A stretch of DNA of 64,000 bases, from assembly GCF_009826895.1 (NCBI RefSeq), contig NZ_WUMV01000001.1:248001-312000 (forward strand), read 5' to 3'. A program made the position numbers and the translations under genes. Every line of letters starts with the position of its first letter. The stretch's first letter is position 1. Below are positions 50,401 to 58,418 of this stretch, one piece after another. Source of the DNA: Stappia sediminis. Lineage in GTDB: Bacteria > Pseudomonadota > Alphaproteobacteria > Rhizobiales > Stappiaceae. Under the pieces are notes generated by a model. That model had not been told where the DNA came from, did not search any database, and worked only from the letters and a program-made list of their open reading frames with translations.

Positions 50401-51612
50401 ACCTTCAAGGCGGAAAACGGTGAAATCCGGGGCCTCAATCCCGATGCTTTCGGCCTTGTCATCCGCGCGGCCGATGCTGGCCTCGACCTTGAGGACGGCA
50501 AGATCTCCGATGCGTTCGAAAGTCACCTGGATGTTGGCGTGCTGCCCTATCAGGCCATCGACGGCAGCTTCGTCATTGCCGGTGGCGTCGCTCGTATCCG
50601 CAATGTCAGCGTCGACAACAAGTTGGCCGCGCTCTTCGGCAATGCGCAGGTCGATCTGGCAAAGGAAACCGTCAGCGGCGATTTCTCACTCAAGGTCGAT
50701 CCGGGTGAAAACGCCGTCACGGGCGCCGAACCGCAGGTCGGCATCGTCCTGGAAGGGCCGCTTTACGAGCCCCGCCGCCATGTCGATATCGCGCCATTCA
50801 CCGCATTTCTCACGCTGCGGGCCTTCGAGCAGGAAGTCCAGCGGGTGGAGCAATTGCAGGCCGAAATCCTGGAACGCGACCGGCTTGTCCGCGAGTTGAG
50901 ACGCCTGAAGGAAGAACGTGAACGCCAGGCGCGCGAGGAGGAGGAAGCCGCGCGACGGGCGGAGGAGGCCGCCGCGAAGGCTGCCGAAGGCGAGGGAAGC
51001 GAGGTGCCGGCAGGCGACGATGATCCGGCTCCGTCTTCCGGGGGCGGAAAACAGTCCGAAACCCTGTTTGAGCCATTGAACGGGGGAGTGGTGGTCGACG
51101 GAGACAACCGGAACGCATCAATTCCCGGGCCGGTAAACAAGCCGGTCGAGGTGCTCGCGCCGATCGTCGTGAATGAGCCGGCGCACGAGGCGCCGGGCGG
51201 CGGAGCTGCGTCCGGCGCTGCCGATACCGACGCTGCTGCCGGCACGACGAAACCCGCGACAACGCCTTTCGAGGATCAGATTCGCGCCATTATCCAAAGG
51301 GAGAGCGCTGGCGATGCGAATGTGCCGGAAGCGCAGCCAGTTCCCGCGGGAACGGAACTCCCGCCGCTTGACACGCGCGTCATATCCGATCCGCAGTTCG
51401 AGCTTCCGGGCGTGCGGAATATTCCGACGCCTCCGGCGCGAATTGATAATGATGTGACGGGTACGGTTGCCAGCCGCCGGGCAACCTCCGGCAGCAGGTC
51501 GGCGGTCCGCGCAAGCTCGACCGCAAGGAGTGCTAGCCGCGTTGACGATCCTTCCGAAAACTACAAGCGGCTTCCGGGCGGAAGGATCATCGGCTTTCCA
51601 AGCAACAGGTAG
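47458..51612 (+). CDS. AsmA-family inner-membrane protein, very large
   Basis: A protein of 1384 residues if read from CTG 47458. It starts NSVYITVGVTLIVALLAALIGPFFIDW, one membrane helix, and then the AsmA N-terminal domain (YGERVLGHRVVVRGDADMRLLPIPTLTFTDVRVG). Long beta-rich repeats follow, then AsmA_2-like segments up to about 1110 (DIAPFTAFLTLRAFEQEVQRVEQ). A charged coiled coil (about 1115-1180) and a Pro/Ala-rich tail end the protein. AsmA-like proteins are thought to bridge inner and outer membrane and carry phospholipids. It converges with a small operon, leaving only 4 bp between stops. Confidence 0.9.
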   Translation: MNSVYITVGVTLIVALLAALIGPFFIDWTAYRSTFEAYGERVLGHRVVVRGDADMRLLPIPTLTFTDVRVGEIEDPLLAVSRFVVRVELPPLLKGEVKVLDMTMERPDLRLSLDEAGRLDWFTAAPRQSVLSEIDPEKVTLEQVEIVDGTATLIDARNGKSHSITDIDALVTARSLLGPFKVDGTATMAGERATVRLATGRQQDTGDIRLKSQVTPVSVPAEFLFDGKLSHTDGRPSYEGVFTANSITPEEERHRAWRAEGEYLLDVGEIAFSELVARYGPEERPVTVEGEGKILLSGEEPRFDVTARAKQIDIDRLLGAGPQEPIEISDAISQLLAALPRMPRLPLEGHAVVDIPATVVGGGIVQDLTIDAKTAGTGWNIAELRARLPGRSDILLRGDLKIEPSPSFRGSFAASLEQPNGFADWYRKGVALAEPVAPLALQSRLDAGPSGVSLSDLEFHLADHVGRGTFRFTAEDDTHNSLYADLDAERVDLDQVALLARLFLADPSGGLAGFAGANTDIVLKLYSDAVAAGGVTASDVTIDAAYSGDVLTVNDVTARDIAGARISAKGFVSDLSTSPQGDLRADVEASDLTGLARLLGTIAPENPAVSALKRTAGALSPAELDLRFTGEGQDEGTEARLQVSGTAGGSDVSLSAGLNGRLDSWREADLDISGKLAGPDGAKLLKQAGFRLLPVASLGEGRISFGMRGVPADVVDARLRAEADGASVLAVGKVSAGADEPYRYTGNIVLKAEDITPFALLAGRMPPLLAGDASVDLAMSLDGEGDAFQLRDIAGEVAGTRIRADVNGDLRRDIADLLPKFTGSLALSDLDMRFVSELLLGADQWSSVSADSNWPEGSFGAEFVDGIDVSLDLAAEKMTLGGGLSADNASGRLRLKPGDLLIEADEAGFAGGKLAGSLSIKRSRGQAAVNGSVRISSADVSSLVWRRDGRPLATGALDVNADFEGAGRSINGLVASLSGGGTFKAENGEIRGLNPDAFGLVIRAADAGLDLEDGKISDAFESHLDVGVLPYQAIDGSFVIAGGVARIRNVSVDNKLAALFGNAQVDLAKETVSGDFSLKVDPGENAVTGAEPQVGIVLEGPLYEPRRHVDIAPFTAFLTLRAFEQEVQRVEQLQAEILERDRLVRELRRLKEERERQAREEEEAARRAEEAAAKAAEGEGSEVPAGDDDPAPSSGGGKQSETLFEPLNGGVVVDGDNRNASIPGPVNKPVEVLAPIVVNEPAHEAPGGGAASGAADTDAAAGTTKPATTPFEDQIRAIIQRESAGDANVPEAQPVPAGTELPPLDTRVISDPQFELPGVRNIPTPPARIDNDVTGTVASRRATSGSRSAVRASSTARSASRVDDPSENYKRLPGGRIIGFPSNR

Positions 51613-51616
51613 CTCC

Positions 51617-51847
51617 TCAGCCGTCGTCCGACTTTGCGCGGCTGCGGTAATGTTCGAGCACCGTCACGCGCACGGCTGATGAAAGCGCGCTTTCCGGATC
51701 CCGGCCATCGTCTATGGATGCAATGAAAGCGGCGAGGCTCATCGCCCTGGAAACGGCGATTTCCTCAAGGGCCGCCCAAAATTCCGGCTCCAGCGCGAGG
51801 CTTGTCCTGTGACCGTGCAGGGTGAGCGAGCGTTTCTTCAGGCTCAT
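51617..51847 (-). CDS. Ribbon-helix-helix domain protein
   Basis: A protein of 76 residues of the RHH_4 type. KRSLTLHGHRTSLALEPEFWAALEEIA is the strand and first helix, and SLAAFIASIDDGR the second. It may bind DNA as a dimer. It is the third gene of the sspB operon; the ATG overlaps the DUF4169 stop by 4 bp. The target is unknown. Confidence 0.82.
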   Translation of the reverse strand: MSLKKRSLTLHGHRTSLALEPEFWAALEEIAVSRAMSLAAFIASIDDGRDPESALSSAVRVTVLEHYRSRAKSDDG

Positions 51848-52044
51848 TCGTCGCCCTGGTCGTTCTGCTCGCTCCGGCGGTGACCTTCCAGCCTGTCGTC
51901 CGCCATTTTTCTTTCGGCGGCATCGCGCTTTTTCTCGGCTTTGCTGCGTCCGAAAGCCACGCGGTTTTCCTCCGCGCGTTTTTCCTTTTCGCTGCGCGAC
52001 CTGGCCTTTCGGGCCCGCCTCAGGTTGACGATTTCGCCGGTCAT
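51844..52044 (-). CDS. DUF4169 small charged protein
   Basis: A protein of 66 residues, almost entirely Lys, Arg, Glu, Asp and Ala after the conserved start MTGEIVNLRRARKARSR. It is predicted to be one long helix. No function is established. ATG 52044 lies 65 bp downstream of the sspB stop and its stop overlaps the RHH gene, so the three are likely one operon. The same frame is open much further upstream across sspB but that part is not coding. Confidence 0.8.
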   Translation of the reverse strand: MTGEIVNLRRARKARSRSEKEKRAEENRVAFGRSKAEKKRDAAERKMADDRLEGHRRSEQNDQGDE

Positions 52045-52109
52045 TTCAAGCACCCGACTGCCTGATCCGAACGCGGCCGCGCGGTCCGGATGCCATGAGA
52101 TCTTAAACG

Positions 52110-52709
52110 TCAGGTTTTCTTGCGGAACGCGTCGAGGGAAACGACGTCGGCGCCATTGTCGGCTGTTTCCTTCTTTGTTTCCCCGTCGTCCTGAGAGCCG
52201 GCGTCGTCTTCCACTTTCTGAAGTTTCGTGTTTGCCTGCTTCGCCGAAGCTTCGCGTCCATCCGTGAGAGCTTCGATCTTCTCCAGAGTTTCTTCCGCCT
52301 TCGCCTCTTCCTCGATCACTTCGCGCAATTCGTCCGGCAGCTCCTCCGCCGTCTTGCCCGGCTCGAATTCCAGCGCGAACTGCACGGAAGGATCGAAAAA
52401 GCCCTTGACTGCCGAGAAAGGGATTACAAGGCGTTCGGGAATTCCGCCGAAGGACAGGCCGACCTCGAAGAAATGGTCGCTCACGGCCAGGTCCCAGAAC
52501 TGATGCTGCAGGACGATCGTCATTTCCTGCGGGTAGCGTTCGTGCAGGCGGTTTGAAATCCGCACGCCGGGCGCGTTCGTGTCGAACGCGATATAGAAAT
52601 GATGTTCGCCGGGAAGGCCGGTTCGGGTGACCTCCGTCAGGATCTTCTTCACCGCGCCCCTGAGCGCGTCCTGGATGACGATGTCGTATCGGATCAGGTC
52701 TTCGGCCAT
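52110..52709 (-). CDS. sspB: SspB, ClpXP adaptor for ssrA-tagged proteins (alpha type)
   Basis: A protein of 199 residues. The folded core (about 1-150) shows IRYDIVIQDALRGAVKKIL, GEHHFYIAFDT and MTIVLQHQFWDL. The rest is an acidic, flexible region that ends in VSLDAFRKKT, a conserved C-terminal peptide expected to dock on ClpX. It delivers tmRNA-tagged proteins to ClpXP. ATG 52709 starts family similarity; an in-frame ATG at 52826 is too far upstream. The tmRNA gene itself lies immediately upstream on the same strand. Confidence 0.93.
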   Translation of the reverse strand: MAEDLIRYDIVIQDALRGAVKKILTEVTRTGLPGEHHFYIAFDTNAPGVRISNRLHERYPQEMTIVLQHQFWDLAVSDHFFEVGLSFGGIPERLVIPFSAVKGFFDPSVQFALEFEPGKTAEELPDELREVIEEEAKAEETLEKIEALTDGREASAKQANTKLQKVEDDAGSQDDGETKKETADNGADVVSLDAFRKKT

Positions 52710-52835
52710 TGACGGTAACCGCTCGCAATCTTTCTCATTACGCACACCATGCCGCGACGCCCGGCAAAAGGGAAGCTCGGTCAGCGATTTCGCCGGCCGC
52801 GCCACGCGATTTGCACGAAACTTCATGGAATGAAG

Positions 52836-53140
52836 TGGAGGCTTCTGTTGCCAGGTGCCTCCGGACCCCGCCTGCCGGTGCTACCCGACAGGACTTAAAG
52901 GACTACCGGCACCGCATTACGCGGCGACAGCGTTGTCCATAGCATAGTTGTCATTAGCAACTATTGAGTCGGCCCGATAACGGCGGAACCATGCCGGGCG
53001 AAAGCACAGTCTTTACACCCTCGTCGATCCTATTTCGCCCCCACCGGAGCCCGCTTTCTCAACGGGCTCGGGTGGAGGCGCCGGGTACCGCCCCCGGGTC
53101 CGAAAGGCTTATTTCACTGACCATTTATCGCCATAGCCGG
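52836..53140 (-). ncRNA. ssrA: tmRNA, circularly permuted two-piece form
   Basis: Read on the minus strand, the acceptor piece comes first. Its 3' stem CGCCTCC (53080-53074) plus discriminator A pairs with GGGGGCG (53042-53036) that opens the coding piece. Between them is a spacer with a GAGCCCG/CGGGCTC hairpin (53069-53047), removed in maturation. The coding piece has the tRNA-like GGATCGAC (53030-53023), then the tag frame and a terminal GGAGGC/GCCTCC hairpin (52862-52837). CCA does not appear to be encoded. This order, acceptor before tag, is the permutation known from alphaproteobacteria such as Caulobacter. Outer ends are approximate. A TATA-like sequence near 53157-53163 could be its promoter. 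tmRNA rescues stalled ribosomes and tags the nascent protein. Confidence 0.93.
52917..52958 (-). other. tmRNA tag reading frame (ANDNYAMDNAVAA)
   Basis: Thirteen codons read GCT AAT GAC AAC TAT GCT and so on, to TAA at 52919-52917. The peptide is ANDNYAMDNAVAA. It keeps the ANDNYA beginning known from alphaproteobacterial tags and ends in Ala-Ala, which ClpX recognises. The resume codon is GCT at 52958. Confidence 0.93.
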
Positions 53141-53286
53141 CGTGAACCGGCAGGTTTTATATAAGCGCTGGGTGAGGTTTAGAAAAGGGGGAAGGTTCGA
53201 TTGCTTGTGAATGCATGTGAGCACAATCGACACTATATAGAGGGTTCGACGATTTTCGGGGCAATGGGCGCTAGGAGCGTTGGGGG

Positions 53287-53781
53287 ATGAAACTGTCACG
53301 GCGCAACATATTGATCGGACTTGTGATTTTGCTCTGCGCCGCGGCCGCCGCAGGCGGTTACAGCTATTACAGGATCTTCTACGGGGCCGATACAGGCCTC
53401 GTTTATACCGGTCTCGTAGAGGGAGTGGCCGTCGGCGGTTATGATCCGGTTGCATACTTCAAGAAAGGCGAGCCGGTAAAAGGTTCTCCCGACATCACGC
53501 TAAGCTATAAAGGCGCGATTTGGCGCTTCTCCAGAGAAGAAAATCGGGAGCTTTTCCGAAATTCGCCGGACGAATACGCACCTGCCTACGGCGGATACTG
53601 CGCCTGGGCCACGGCACAGGGGTATCTTGCGAAGGGTGACCCGAATGTCTGGGATATTGTGGGCGGAAAGCTTTATCTCAACTACGACAATTCGATCCAG
53701 GAACGTTGGCACAAGGACGTGCCGGGCTTTATCGACAAGGCGGAGAAGGAGTGGCCGAAGATCGTCGAGGAGAAATCCTGA
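53287..53781 (+). CDS. YHS domain protein, membrane-anchored
   Basis: A protein of 164 residues. One N-terminal helix (about 7-27) acts as anchor or signal. The YHS-type domain follows: GVAVGGYDPVAYFKKGEPVKG, then IWRFSREENRELFRNSPDEYAPAYGGYCAWA and the conserved NVWDIVGGKLYLNY. Such proteins are often annotated as YHS-domain (seleno)proteins and may bind metal; no selenocysteine codon is needed here. Function unknown. It is divergent from the tmRNA gene. Confidence 0.85.
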   Translation: MKLSRRNILIGLVILLCAAAAAGGYSYYRIFYGADTGLVYTGLVEGVAVGGYDPVAYFKKGEPVKGSPDITLSYKGAIWRFSREENRELFRNSPDEYAPAYGGYCAWATAQGYLAKGDPNVWDIVGGKLYLNYDNSIQERWHKDVPGFIDKAEKEWPKIVEEKS

Positions 53782-53908
53782 GACGGCAAATTCGGCGTCA
53801 AAGCGGTGAAAAAAGGTTCCTCAAAATTCCGCCGGCGATTTATGGGCCTTGTGTTCGGCGCATCGCGGGCCGACCCTTGAGTGTCATTCGAATCGCGGGA
53901 GCCTGACC

Positions 53909-54703
53909 TTGCGGCAGTATCTTGACCTCATGATACGCATACTCGAAGAGGGCGTGGATAAGTCCGACCGGACGGGTACGGGCACGCGCTCTGTCTTCGG
54001 TCATCAGATGCGTTTCGACCTCGGCAAGGGTTTCCCCCTCGTCACGACCAAGAAGCTGCACCTGAAGTCCATCGTTCACGAACTCTTGTGGTTCCTCGCC
54101 GGCGACACGAATATCGCCTACCTGAAAGAGCACGGTGTGCGCATCTGGGACGAATGGGCCGACGAGAACGGCGACCTCGGCCCGGTCTACGGCTATCAGT
54201 GGCGATCATGGCCGGCGCCGGACGGTCGCTCGATCGACCAGATCGCCAATCTTCTGGAGATGATCCGCAAGTCGCCGGATTCGCGCAGGCTGATCGTCTC
54301 CGCCTGGAACCCGGCGCTGGTCGACGAGATGGCGCTGCCGCCGTGCCATTCGATGTTCCAGTTCTACATTGCCGACGGCAGGCTTTCCTGCCAACTCTAC
54401 CAAAGATCGGCGGACGTCTTCCTTGGCGTGCCCTTCAACATCGCTTCCTACGCGCTCTTGACGATGATGGTGGCGCAGGTGACGGGCTACGAGCCGGGCG
54501 ACTTCGTTCATACCTTTGGCGATGCGCATCTTTACCTGAACCACATCGACCAGGCGCGCGAGCAGCTTTCGCGCGAACCGCGCCGCCTGCCGACGATGCG
54601 CATCAACCCGGATGTGACGGACCTGTTCGCTTTCCGCTTCGAGGATTTCACGCTTGAGGATTACGACCCGCACCCGCATATCAAGGCGGAAGTTTCCGTT
54701 TAA
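53909..54703 (+). CDS. thyA: Thymidylate synthase ThyA
   Basis: Converts dUMP and methylene-tetrahydrofolate to dTMP and dihydrofolate. Read from TTG 53909 the protein has 264 residues, the length of E. coli ThyA, and the catalytic Cys falls at 146 ([11 protein letters not shown]), exactly as there. [38 protein letters not shown] and HIYLN-like HLYLNHID are conserved. GGGAG lies 7 bp before the TTG. A frame open further upstream is not conserved. DHFR, which regenerates the folate, is encoded 1 kb downstream. Confidence 0.97.
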   Translation: MRQYLDLMIRILEEGVDKSDRTGTGTRSVFGHQMRFDLGKGFPLVTTKKLHLKSIVHELLWFLAGDTNIAYLKEHGVRIWDEWADENGDLGPVYGYQWRSWPAPDGRSIDQIANLLEMIRKSPDSRRLIVSAWNPALVDEMALPPCHSMFQFYIADGRLSCQLYQRSADVFLGVPFNIASYALLTMMVAQVTGYEPGDFVHTFGDAHLYLNHIDQAREQLSREPRRLPTMRINPDVTDLFAFRFEDFTLEDYDPHPHIKAEVSV

Positions 54704-54726
54704 TCAATGAGTTGAAGGGTTGCTTG

Positions 54727-55776
54727 ATGGTTCTTCCGTCGCGCGTGCGGGCGAAATGGCCCGCCTTGATGTTCGCCGCAGCCGCGATTTTCGCCGGATT
54801 GGCGCAGCCTGCCGGAGCTGACGAAAATCGCCCGGTCGTGATCGCACACCGTGGCGCACCGGCCTATCTGCCGGAACACACGCTCGCCGGAAAGGCGATG
54901 GCCCATGCCTTCGGCGCGGACTTCATCGAGCAGGATGTGGTGCTGACGAAGGACGGCGTGCCGATCGTCATGCACGACATCACGCTGGATGCGACGACGG
55001 ATGTGGCGAGCGTCTTTGCGGGCCGGGCGCGCGAGGACGGCAAGTTCTACGCCATCGACTTCACCCTGGAAGAAATCAGGCGCCTCAGGGTCATGGAACG
55101 CCAGCGCGACGGGCAGCCCGCCTTCGACGGCCGCTTTCCGCGCGGCGGTGCGACGATATTCCGCGTGCCCACGCTCCAGGAGGAACTGGACCTCATCAAG
55201 GGGCTGAACGCCTCGACCGGGCGGCGCGCAGGCGTCTATCCCGAAATCAAGAGCCCGGCGTTCCACCGCGCCGAAGGACAGGACATTTCGCGGGTCGTTC
55301 TCAACGTGCTGGCCGAAAACGGCTATTCGGACAAGGATGATCCGTTCTTCCTGCAATCCTTCGACTGGAACGAAGTCCAGCGCATTCGCTCGGAACTCGG
55401 TTTCAAGGGAAAGCTGGTCCAGCTCATCGGCGAAAACCGATGGGATCTTGCACCGGATGTCGATTTCGACCACTTGAAGACGCCCGACGGACTGAAGGAA
55501 ATCGCCGCCGTTGCCGACGGAATCGGCCCCTGGATCGGCCATGTCCTGGACGATACGGACGGAAACGGCGAGGCCGAAGCGCTGAAGTTGGCCCCGAACG
55601 CCCAAGACCTCGGCCTCACGATCCACGCCTATACTTTCCGCGCCGACCGGTTGCCGAAATGGGCGGCAAGCTTCGATATCCTCCTGAAAGCGGCGGTGGA
55701 AACGGCAAAACTCGACGGCTTGTTCACGGATCACGCCGATCTGGCATTATCCTACCTGAACGGACACGGCGAGTGA
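54727..55776 (+). CDS. glpQ: Glycerophosphodiester phosphodiesterase, exported
   Basis: A protein of 349 residues. An N-terminal signal (about 1-32, ending QPAGA) is followed by the GDPD barrel. The catalytic motif is IAHRGAPAYLPEHT, with DFIEQDVVLTKDGVPIVMHD carrying the metal-binding acids and PEIKSPAFH later. The long form with inserts is of the periplasmic GlpQ type, which hydrolyses glycerophosphodiesters to glycerol-3-phosphate. ATG 54727 has GAAGGG before it. The stop overlaps the folA start, so the genes are coupled. Confidence 0.92.
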   Translation: MVLPSRVRAKWPALMFAAAAIFAGLAQPAGADENRPVVIAHRGAPAYLPEHTLAGKAMAHAFGADFIEQDVVLTKDGVPIVMHDITLDATTDVASVFAGRAREDGKFYAIDFTLEEIRRLRVMERQRDGQPAFDGRFPRGGATIFRVPTLQEELDLIKGLNASTGRRAGVYPEIKSPAFHRAEGQDISRVVLNVLAENGYSDKDDPFFLQSFDWNEVQRIRSELGFKGKLVQLIGENRWDLAPDVDFDHLKTPDGLKEIAAVADGIGPWIGHVLDDTDGNGEAEALKLAPNAQDLGLTIHAYTFRADRLPKWAASFDILLKAAVETAKLDGLFTDHADLALSYLNGHGE

Positions 55777-56342
55777 GCGGGACCGGCGAGGCAGGCGTGG
55801 CGGACAAGGCAGGCGTGGCGGACAAGGTGGGCGAACCGGAAATCGTGCTGATCGCGGCGGTTGCCGACAATGACGTGATCGGCGCGGGCAACGACATGCC
55901 CTGGCGGCTGCCGAGCGACCTGCGCCGCTTCAAGAGATTGACGGTCGGACGCCCCGTCATCATGGGGCGCAAGACGTTCCAGTCCATCGGCAAGCCGCTG
56001 CCCGACCGCCCCAATATCGTCGTCACGCGCGACGCGTCATTCGACGCCAAAGGAGCGGATGTGGTTGCGACCGTGGAGGCGGCCATCGAGCTTGCGCGAC
56101 GGCTCGCGCGGGACGGCGGTGCCGACAGCGTAATCGTCATGGGCGGGGGCGAGATCTACCGCGCGACCATCGCTCTCGCCGACCGGCTGGAAATCACGCG
56201 CGTTCACGCTATGCCGGAAGGCGACACGCATTTTCCCGATATCGATGCGGGACAATGGCGCGAAACGGCGCGCGAGGGGCCGGAACGCGGCGAGAAGGAC
56301 AGCGCCGAAGTAACGTACCTTACGTATCGGCGTCGCGTGTAA
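55773..56342 (+). CDS. folA: Dihydrofolate reductase
   Basis: A protein of 189 residues. The DHFR core starts at EIVLIAAVADNDVIGAGNDMPWRLPSDLRRFK; VGRPVIMGRKTFQSIGKPLPDR and VMGGGEIYRATI bind NADPH. The likely GTG at 55773 overlaps the glpQ stop. The first 20 residues before the core contain a perfect 18-bp duplication (GCAGGCGTGGCGGACAAG at 55791-55808 and 55809-55826) coding AGVADK twice. GTG codons inside the repeat (55797, 55815) are alternative starts, so the true N-terminus is uncertain. Confidence 0.93.
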   Translation: MSGTGEAGVADKAGVADKVGEPEIVLIAAVADNDVIGAGNDMPWRLPSDLRRFKRLTVGRPVIMGRKTFQSIGKPLPDRPNIVVTRDASFDAKGADVVATVEAAIELARRLARDGGADSVIVMGGGEIYRATIALADRLEITRVHAMPEGDTHFPDIDAGQWRETAREGPERGEKDSAEVTYLTYRRRV

Positions 56343-56453
56343 GCCCGATTACGTCGCCCCGCGTACTTTCATCGCATTGCCGCCTGTCCTAGGATCGGGG
56401 CCAACAGAGATCGGCCGCGTATCCGCTTGCGGCCCGAAGGGGAGATTTGACTG

Positions 56454-57563
56454 ATGGATGTCAGAGCCGCCGTTGCGCACAAGGCCGGAGCGCCGCTCAC
56501 GATCGAGACCGTGCAACTGGAAGGGCCGAAGGAATTCGAGGTCCTTGTCGAGATCATGGCGACCGGCGTGTGCCACACGGATGCCTTCACGCTGTCCGGC
56601 GCGGACCCGGAAGGGCTTTTTCCCGCGATCCTCGGCCATGAGGGCGCCGGCATCGTGCGCGAAGTGGGCAAGGGCGTGACGTCTCTGAAGGCGGGCGACC
56701 ACGTGATCCCGCTCTATACGCCCGAGTGCCGCAACTGCGAATACTGCCTGAACCCCAAGACCAACCTTTGCCAGGCGATCCGCTCCACGCAAGGCCAGGG
56801 CCTGATGCCGGACGGAACGAGCCGCTTTTCCATCAACGGCGAGCGGGTGTTGCATTATATGGGCACCTCAACCTTCGCCAATTTCACGGTGCTGCCGGAG
56901 ATCGCACTTGCCAAGGTGAACCCGGACGCACCCTTCGACAAGATCTGCTATATCGGCTGCGGCGTGACGACCGGCATCGGTGCGGTCGTCAACACGGCAA
57001 AGGTGGAGCCGGGCTCCAATGTCGTGGTTTTCGGGCTTGGCGGCATCGGACTCAACGTCATTCAGGGTGCGCGCATGGTGGGGGCCGACAAGATCGTCGG
57101 CGTAGACATCAACCCCGGCAAGCGGGAGCTGGCCGAGCGCCTCGGCATGACGCATTTCGTCAACCCAAAGGAGGTGGAAGGCGATCTCGTGGCCCATCTG
57201 GTGGATATCACCGGTGGCGGGGCGGATTATTCCTTCGAGTGCATCGGCAAGCCGCAGGTCATGCGCCAGGCGCTGGAATGCTGCCACAAGGGGTGGGGCG
57301 AAAGCATCATCATCGGCGTCGCGGGTGCGGGCGAGGAAATTTCCACGCGGCCCTTCCAGCTCGTTACCGGCCGGTCCTGGCGCGGCACGGCCTTCGGCGG
57401 CGCGAGGGGGCGCACGGACGTGCCGAAGATCGTCGAATGGTACATGGACGGCAAGATAGAGATCGACTGCATGATCACGCATACGATGCCGCTGGAAGAG
57501 ATCAACAACGCCTTCGACCTGATGCACGAAGGCAAGTCGATCCGTTCCGTCGTCACGTTCTGA
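56454..57563 (+). CDS. adhC: S-(hydroxymethyl)glutathione dehydrogenase (class III alcohol dehydrogenase)
   Basis: A zinc enzyme of 369 residues that oxidises S-hydroxymethylglutathione to S-formylglutathione with NAD. Catalytic zinc ligands: GVCHTDAF and LGHEGAG; the structural zinc site is [35 protein letters not shown] is the NAD loop. [19 protein letters not shown] is typical of class III. GGGGAG precedes the ATG. The next pathway enzyme, FghA, is encoded 1.4 kb downstream on the same strand. Confidence 0.97.
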   Translation: MDVRAAVAHKAGAPLTIETVQLEGPKEFEVLVEIMATGVCHTDAFTLSGADPEGLFPAILGHEGAGIVREVGKGVTSLKAGDHVIPLYTPECRNCEYCLNPKTNLCQAIRSTQGQGLMPDGTSRFSINGERVLHYMGTSTFANFTVLPEIALAKVNPDAPFDKICYIGCGVTTGIGAVVNTAKVEPGSNVVVFGLGGIGLNVIQGARMVGADKIVGVDINPGKRELAERLGMTHFVNPKEVEGDLVAHLVDITGGGADYSFECIGKPQVMRQALECCHKGWGESIIIGVAGAGEEISTRPFQLVTGRSWRGTAFGGARGRTDVPKIVEWYMDGKIEIDCMITHTMPLEEINNAFDLMHEGKSIRSVVTF

Positions 57564-57649
57564 GGTTTCACAAGACCTTGCAATCAGGCGGCGCGGCCCA
57601 TTTCGGCGACCGTGCTGCCGCTCAAACTCCGAATGATGGAGACGAGGCC

Positions 57650-58039
57650 ATGAGCAACACCGCAACGATCTGGTCGACGGTCCCCGAAAAATCGTCCATC
57701 GGCCAACGCATCCGCCACGCGCGCGAGGCGTCGAACCTTTCTTCCGCCCAGCTTGCGCGCAGGCTCGGCGTAAAGACGGCAACCGTCAGCGGGTGGGAAA
57801 GCGGACGAACCGAACCGCGCGCCAACCGGCTGACGATGCTGGCGGGTTTCCTGTCCGTCAGCCCCACGTGGCTGCTCTACGGCCTTGGAGAAGCGCCGGC
57901 GGACGAGACGTTTTCAAGCGAACTTGCCGTGCTGCAGGCGAGCCTGAAATCGGTCAAGGACCTGCACGAACGCACAGGCCAGGCACTGGTACGGCTGGAA
58001 GAGCAGATTGCCCGCCTGAGCCCGGCCAAGGAGCGGTGA
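57650..58039 (+). CDS. XRE-family helix-turn-helix regulator
   Basis: A DNA-binding protein of 129 residues. The HTH_3 domain (about 17-72) is IGQRIRHAREASNLSSAQLARRLGVKTATVSGWESGRTEPR. A short C-terminal coiled coil (LKSVKDLHERTGQALVRLEEQIARL) may mediate dimerisation. GGAG lies 8 bp before ATG 57650. It lies between adhC and fghA, so it could regulate formaldehyde oxidation; this is inference from position. Confidence 0.88.
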   Translation: MSNTATIWSTVPEKSSIGQRIRHAREASNLSSAQLARRLGVKTATVSGWESGRTEPRANRLTMLAGFLSVSPTWLLYGLGEAPADETFSSELAVLQASLKSVKDLHERTGQALVRLEEQIARLSPAKER

Positions 58040-58122
58040 AGGATTCTTCGCTGAAACGACGCCGGCTTGCGCCCACCGCGCGACGGCCATCCCGTACGCG
58101 GTATGGCGTTTGCTTTACGATG

Positions 58123-58290
58123 AACGTCACCCCGGACAAGTGAGGCGAAGCCGAGCGATGATCCGGGGGCCAGATATATGACGCGGGCAACGCCCGCACG
58201 GAACAATTTTGAAGTGCGCTTGCGCGCATCGGGCACGCTGGATCCCGGCTCTCGCGATGCGCCAAAGCGCACGCGGGCCGGGATGACGTT
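58123..58290. repeat. Palindromic intergenic repeat (GTCACCCCGG type)
   Basis: Outer arms AACGTCACCCCGG (58123-58135) and CCGGGATGACGTT (58278-58290) pair with one mismatch; inner arms CCGGGGGCCAG (from 58162) and CTGGATCCCGG (58238-58248) also pair. The text CACCCCGGACAAGTGAGGCGAAGCC followed by GATCCGGG is typical of a dispersed repeat I know from many alphaproteobacterial genomes. It fills most of the 380-bp gap between the XRE and GNAT genes; the rest shows nothing. Confidence 0.7.
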
Positions 58291-58418
58291 CTTCGTATAT
58301 CGATGCTTTTGGCCGTTATTGCGGTATCGTTCCTGTGAATCCGCACGGGATAATACCAGTTGGTTCCGGCCTGACATAAAGCTCTTGTTTGGCCGCTGCC
58401 ACCGGAGACAATCCAAAA

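Noticed and set aside
56726-58039. A 437-codon plus-strand frame that starts inside adhC
   Set aside because: Only the last 129 codons (from 57650) encode a real XRE protein; the first part is a frame shadow of adhC.
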